Of a stretch of DNA of 7,853 bases, positions 5,423-7,853 are shown in pieces. Source of the DNA: CANHEE01 sp043777755 (GTDB taxonomy: Bacteria; Bacteroidota; Bacteroidia; Chitinophagales; Saprospiraceae); contig JAYWHK010000237.1 of assembly GCA_043777755.1 (NCBI GenBank), positions 1-7,853 on the forward strand, in the 5' to 3' direction. The position numbers were made by a program, and so were the translations under genes. Under the pieces are notes generated by a model, which worked only from the letters and a program-made list of their open reading frames with translations, was not told where the DNA came from and ran no database searches. Position 1 is the stretch's first letter. Each line of letters opens with the position of its first letter.

Positions 5423-5809
5423 TTAACGTTTTGAGAACTGGAAACGCTTGCGTGCCTTTGGGCGACCAAACTTTTTACGTTCTACTGCGCGAGAGTCACG
5501 AGTCAAGAATTTTCTTTCTTTCAATGGTTTGCGGAACTCCTCGTTTATTTTAACGAGCGCACGCGAAATACCCATACGAATAGCTTCTGCTTGACCTTTA
5601 AAACCACCACCATTTACGTTCACTTTTACATCATAGATGCCTTCAGTCTTTACGGTGAGCATCGGGTCGGTCACATTATGCTGAATATGCTCTTGTGGGA
5701 AGTAATCCTTGTAAGCCTTACCATTTACTGTAATGTTACCTTCACCTTTCATGAGGTACACACGAGCAACGGCTGCCTTACGTCTTCCTACTGCATTGAT
5801 CATTTCCAT
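5423..5809 (-). CDS. rpsI: 30S ribosomal protein uS9 (S9)
   Basis: uS9 belongs to the 30S head; its C-terminal tail reaches the P-site tRNA. The sequence carries GRRKAAVARVYL (residues 8-19), GNITVNGKAYKDYFPQ, the conserved GGGFKGQAEAIRMGISRAL block, LTRDSRAVERKKFG and the invariant basic C terminus ending FSKR. The length of 128 residues is the usual Bacteroidota size. Two ATGs are available, at 5809 and 5803. The first gives MEMINAVGRR, matching the common MEVxNxxGRR start, so it is kept. It is 109 bp downstream of rplM, its usual partner, with no promoter or terminator seen in that gap. Confidence 0.98.
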   Translation of the reverse strand: MEMINAVGRRKAAVARVYLMKGEGNITVNGKAYKDYFPQEHIQHNVTDPMLTVKTEGIYDVKVNVNGGGFKGQAEAIRMGISRALVKINEEFRKPLKERKFLTRDSRAVERKKFGRPKARKRFQFSKR

Positions 5810-5903
5810 GTTATTGAATTTGAAATTTTAGAAATTTAATTTTAATTGCTTTTTACAATAGAAAACTTGAAGTTTTTAAAAATGAATTGTCAAATCAAAA
5901 AAC

Positions 5904-5919
5904 CATCAAATCATCAAAT
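5904..5919. repeat. Tandem 8-bp duplication at the rplM stop codon
   Basis: CATCAAAT is repeated head to tail at 5904-5911 and 5912-5919, touching the last base of the rplM stop codon. A related partial unit (CAAATCA) follows at 5891-5897. It is probably replication slippage in a non-coding spacer. Confidence 0.55.
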
Positions 5920-6359
5920 TATGCAAGCGGTTGTGGTTGTTGTGCTGCGTGCGGATGTTTGTCACCAGCATACACAAACATTTTTTTAATCATTGCATTG
6001 CCTAATTTATTTTTAGGCAACATACCTCTTACACCACGCTCAATTACACGCTCAGGACGACGAGCCATGAGGTTTTTAGCCACTTCGCTTTTTTGTCCAC
6101 CTGGGTACAATGAGTAGGTTAAGTATGTTTTTTGATTCACTTTATCGCCAGTGAAACGGATTTTGTCTGCGTTGATAACAATTACATTGTCACCTGTATC
6201 CACGTGTGGAGTGAAGTTTGTTTTATTCTTGCCGCGTAATACTGCTGCAATCTTTGAAAACAAACGTCCTGCAGTTTCGCCATCAGCATCAACGATGTAC
6301 CAATTTCTGGTCGCTGTATCTTTGTTTGCTGATACGGTCTTGTAGCTTAACGTATTCAT
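5919..6359 (-). CDS. rplM: 50S ribosomal protein uL13 (L13)
   Basis: uL13 is an early-assembly protein of the large subunit. Conserved blocks are all present: RNWYIVDADGETAGRLFSKIAAVLRGK (residues 18-44), DTGDNVIVINADKIRFTGDK, TYLTYSLYPGGQ, RRPERVIERGVRGMLPKNKLG and the YAGDKHPHAAQQP end. The length of 146 residues is normal, with a short PLA tail. The start MNTLSYKTVSA matches the extended N terminus common in Bacteroidota; the ATG is preceded by AGTAAGAA. It is the first gene of the block, transcribed from the promoter at 6464-6494 through a structured leader of about 100 nt, which suggests control at the RNA level. Confidence 0.98.
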   Translation of the reverse strand: MNTLSYKTVSANKDTATRNWYIVDADGETAGRLFSKIAAVLRGKNKTNFTPHVDTGDNVIVINADKIRFTGDKVNQKTYLTYSLYPGGQKSEVAKNLMARRPERVIERGVRGMLPKNKLGNAMIKKMFVYAGDKHPHAAQQPQPLA

Positions 6360-6458
6360 TTTCTTACTATTAATTATATATTTTATAAAAATCTTACCGT
6401 GGCGTTCAATGCTTCGTTACGAATCGTGCGACGCACAAAAAAGCACTTTATCCAAAAG
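6360..6458 (-). promoter_or_regulatory. Structured 5' leader of the rplM operon, candidate ribosomal-protein leader
   Basis: In transcript order the leader holds three perfect hairpins: CACTTT/AAAGTG (6460-6455 with 6449-6444, 5-nt loop), GTGC/GCAC (6436-6433 with 6429-6426, 3-nt loop) and TTCG/CGAA (6423-6420 with 6416-6413, 3-nt loop). A competing pairing joins GTGCGT (6436-6431) with ACGCCAC near 6405-6399, with one bulged C; it would break the second hairpin and enclose the third. If transcription starts near 6458, most of the first arm (6460-6455) is included only if the start is 2-3 nt upstream. An AT-rich unstructured stretch then leads to the ATG. Ribosomal operons are often autoregulated through such leaders; that uL13 binds here is inference. 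Confidence 0.5.
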
Positions 6459-6463
6459 TGGTG

Positions 6464-6494
6464 CAAAGGTATATTCATTTTTTAGATATTACAA
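6464..6494 (-). promoter_or_regulatory. Promoter of the rplM-rpsI-rpsB(-tsf) operon
   Basis: The minus strand reads TTG (6494-6492), 20 bp, then TACCTTTG (6471-6464). This is a full match to the Bacteroidota -33/-7 promoter with ideal spacing. Transcription would start a few bases downstream, around 6457-6461, giving a leader of about 100 nt. Confidence 0.85.
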
Positions 6495-6749
6495 GTTTTT
6501 TTTGAAAAAAAATAAAAAAATATTTTACATAACTCGTTGATACACAATAAAATTTTTGCACTTCAATTTTAGCCTTAGCTCAAATACTTAATGATTCTGC
6601 AAATTTTTAACCATCTTATCATCTCTGTACAGTTAATTTATGACTAAGCACAAACCGTTAGTTGCTGTAATATTTCGTGGTGCAGCATTGATGAAAATCA
6701 ATAAGAGAAATGATTTTTTTCAGTGGTTTTTCTTGAAAACAAAAAAATG
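6495..6749. other. Divergent spacer, no gene seen
   Basis: This 255-bp AT-rich spacer lies between the outward-facing rplM and lytic transglycosylase promoters. Homopolymer T and A runs dominate 6499-6527. AAAATCA/TGATTTT (6694-6700 and 6711-6717) gives a weak all-AT-like stem. I see no RNA gene and no convincing coding frame. Confidence 0.5.
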
Positions 6750-6780
6750 TTGCCAATTCAATAAGTTTTTCATAACTTTG
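6750..6780 (+). promoter_or_regulatory. Promoter of the lytic transglycosylase gene
   Basis: TTG at 6750-6752, 20 bp spacing, then TAACTTTG at 6773-6780: a full match to the Bacteroidota consensus. Transcription starting near 6787 would leave a 5' leader of about 45 nt before the ATG at 6833. Confidence 0.85.
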
Positions 6781-6832
6781 TATGTTTTTATAAAAAATTC
6801 AGAATTTTTAACATCAGCGAAACATATTTATT

Positions 6833-7750
6833 ATGAAACAAAAGTATTTTTATTTATGCGTTTTGGCAGCAGCTTTGGGCTTGATTGTGATGGGCGTAAC
6901 CTCTTTTAAGGGAAAACAAAATTTAATTACCACTTCTTTGACAGGTGCAGATGGCGATGGTCGTCGTGTACATTGCTTTGACCTCAATGGCAAAGATTTT
7001 TCTTTTTGTGGAGAACGCTACCCGATGGAAAGTTTTGATGTTCGAGAACGTTTGGATAGAGAGATTCTCATCAACGCTTATTTGCAGTCCACCAATATTA
7101 TGAACATCAAGTTGGCAAACCGTTATTTTCCCGAAATCGAAAAGATTTTGGCGGAAGAAGGCTGTCCCGATGACCTCAAATACCTTTGTGTCGCAGAAAG
7201 TACTTTGCGCAACGTCACTTCACCTGCGGGCGCAAAAGGACTTTGGCAATTTATGAAACCAACTGGACTTCAGTACGGTTTGGAAATCAACGACGAAATC
7301 GACGAGCGTTACCACACTGAAAAATCAACCCGTGCGGCGTGTCGTTACCTCAAAGACAATTATAAACAATATGGTTCTTGGCTTTTGGCGGCAGCGGCTT
7401 ACAATGAAGGCGCACCTCGTCTGAGCAGAGAGATTCGTGAACAAAGAGCGCAAACCTTTTTTGACCTTAACCTCAATGAAGAAACATCACGTTATGTTTT
7501 TCGTTTGATGGCGTTGAAAGAAATCATGCAACATCCATTGGATTATGATTTTGATGTACCGTCGAATCATCTTTATGAGCAGTTCCCAGAAATGAAAGAA
7601 TTAACTTTTGCGAGTACAGCCAATTGGGCAGATGTCGCAAAAGACAATGGATTGAGCTTCCGTATTTTTAAAGTATATAATCCTTGGTTATTGACACCCG
7701 TTTTTACAAATAAATTGAAAAAAACGTATAAAATTAAAGTGCCAAGATAA
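6833..7750 (+). CDS. MltD-like lytic murein transglycosylase (GH23, SLT domain)
   Basis: This is predicted to cleave the MurNAc-GlcNAc bond of peptidoglycan in the periplasm, leaving 1,6-anhydro ends. Residues 5-24 form a hydrophobic signal or anchor with no lipobox, so it is exported but probably not a lipoprotein. The SLT domain spans about 98-205. It contains the catalytic Glu122 in VAESTLRN, then SPAGAKGLWQFMKPT (130-144), DEIDERY...STRAA (154-169) and the AAAYNEG motif (187-193), in the order typical of MltD/Slt family 1. The C terminus (258-305) ends in a conserved-looking FKVYNPWL...KKTYKIKVP segment resembling a degenerate LysM unit; no full LysM repeat is present. At 305 residues it is shorter than E. 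coli MltD but of a size common in Bacteroidota. It has its own promoter and diverges from the ribosomal operon. Confidence 0.93.
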   Translation: MKQKYFYLCVLAAALGLIVMGVTSFKGKQNLITTSLTGADGDGRRVHCFDLNGKDFSFCGERYPMESFDVRERLDREILINAYLQSTNIMNIKLANRYFPEIEKILAEEGCPDDLKYLCVAESTLRNVTSPAGAKGLWQFMKPTGLQYGLEINDEIDERYHTEKSTRAACRYLKDNYKQYGSWLLAAAAYNEGAPRLSREIREQRAQTFFDLNLNEETSRYVFRLMALKEIMQHPLDYDFDVPSNHLYEQFPEMKELTFASTANWADVAKDNGLSFRIFKVYNPWLLTPVFTNKLKKTYKIKVPR

Positions 7751-7807
7751 AATTCCACTGTTGAGCGGCACGAAAAATGTAAGTGCAACGAAATCATAAA
7801 AAAAGCG

Positions 7808-7815
7808 TAATTTTG
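7808..7815 (+). promoter_or_regulatory. Probable -7 element for the gene starting at 7836
   Basis: TAATTTTG matches TAnnTTTG exactly and lies 20 bp before the ATG at 7836, implying a very short leader. No TTG sits at 19-21 bp upstream; GTG at 7783-7785 is 22 bp away. Confidence 0.5.
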
Positions 7816-7835
7816 AGTTATCAAACGAAAAAATT

Positions 7836-7853
7836 ATGCAAGAAACAGTATTT
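7836..7853 (+). CDS. Start of a gene cut off by the window end
   Basis: ATG is followed by five open codons (MQETVF) and runs off the edge. Support comes from its position 20 bp behind a TAnnTTTG element and from the A-rich bases just upstream (AAAAAATT). Six residues are too few to name a product. Confidence 0.5.

Noticed and set aside
5862..5876. AAAACTTGAAGTTTT near-palindrome in the rplM-rpsI gap
   Set aside because: A physical hairpin would have only 5 bp, mostly A-T, in an AT-rich spacer where such matches are common.
6694..6720. AAAATCA/TGATTTT stem followed by T-run as a plus-strand terminator
   Set aside because: It has only one G-C pair per arm, a 10-nt loop and no gene upstream to terminate.
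6640..6909. 89-codon plus-strand frame starting MTKHKPLVAVIF
   Set aside because: It runs through the promoter and into the start of the lytic transglycosylase gene in another frame, and its second half is Phe/Lys-rich as expected from AT-rich non-coding DNA.
7739..7771. GTGCC/GGCAC stem as terminator of the lytic transglycosylase gene
   Set aside because: It has 5 bp, a 23-nt loop and no T-run after it.

Overview
The window looks like chromosomal DNA of a low-GC member of the Bacteroidota. Three things support this. The conserved minus-strand series rplM-rpsI-rpsB-tsf carries Bacteroidota-type protein sequences. The promoter-like sites fit the TTG-N19-21-TAnnTTTG pattern known for that phylum. 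No recognised gene has a Shine-Dalgarno sequence; starts are instead preceded by A-rich sequence. A class such as Cytophagia is plausible, but I cannot fix the genus from the sequence.

Layout from left to right. Positions 62-1084 (minus) encode an unrecognised 340-residue putative lipoprotein, with a hairpin and a repeat of its own gene end just beyond the stop. Positions 1085-1838 are a long intergenic stretch. It holds a probable lipoprotein promoter, two possible very small minus-strand ORFs (25 and 43 codons), and an extremely AT-rich block (1501-1800, 11% GC by hand count) full of repeated short motifs and palindromes. Positions 1839-3398 (plus) encode an unrecognised 519-residue, mostly helical protein. 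It converges on tsf across a strong shared terminator (3412-3448).

The translation block lies at 3467-6463 (minus). A strong promoter (6464-6494) drives a leader of about 100 nt with mutually exclusive hairpins, followed by rplM (uL13), rpsI (uS9), rpsB (uS2) and tsf (EF-Ts). The gaps inside this block are unusually wide (109, 192 and 234 bp). The last one holds a perfect 14-bp stem terminator that separates tsf from rpsB, so tsf expression is probably set separately or by partial read-through.

Positions 6495-6749 form an AT-rich divergent spacer with no gene I can support. Positions 6833-7750 (plus) encode an MltD-like lytic transglycosylase with its own well-formed promoter. The window ends in the first six codons of another plus-strand gene, behind a TAATTTTG -7 element.

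Most of the window is conserved housekeeping DNA. The parts least explained are the 1085-1838 intergenic region with its two flanking unknown genes, the structured rplM leader, and the terminator inside the ribosomal operon. I see no CRISPR array, insertion sequence, tRNA or rRNA.
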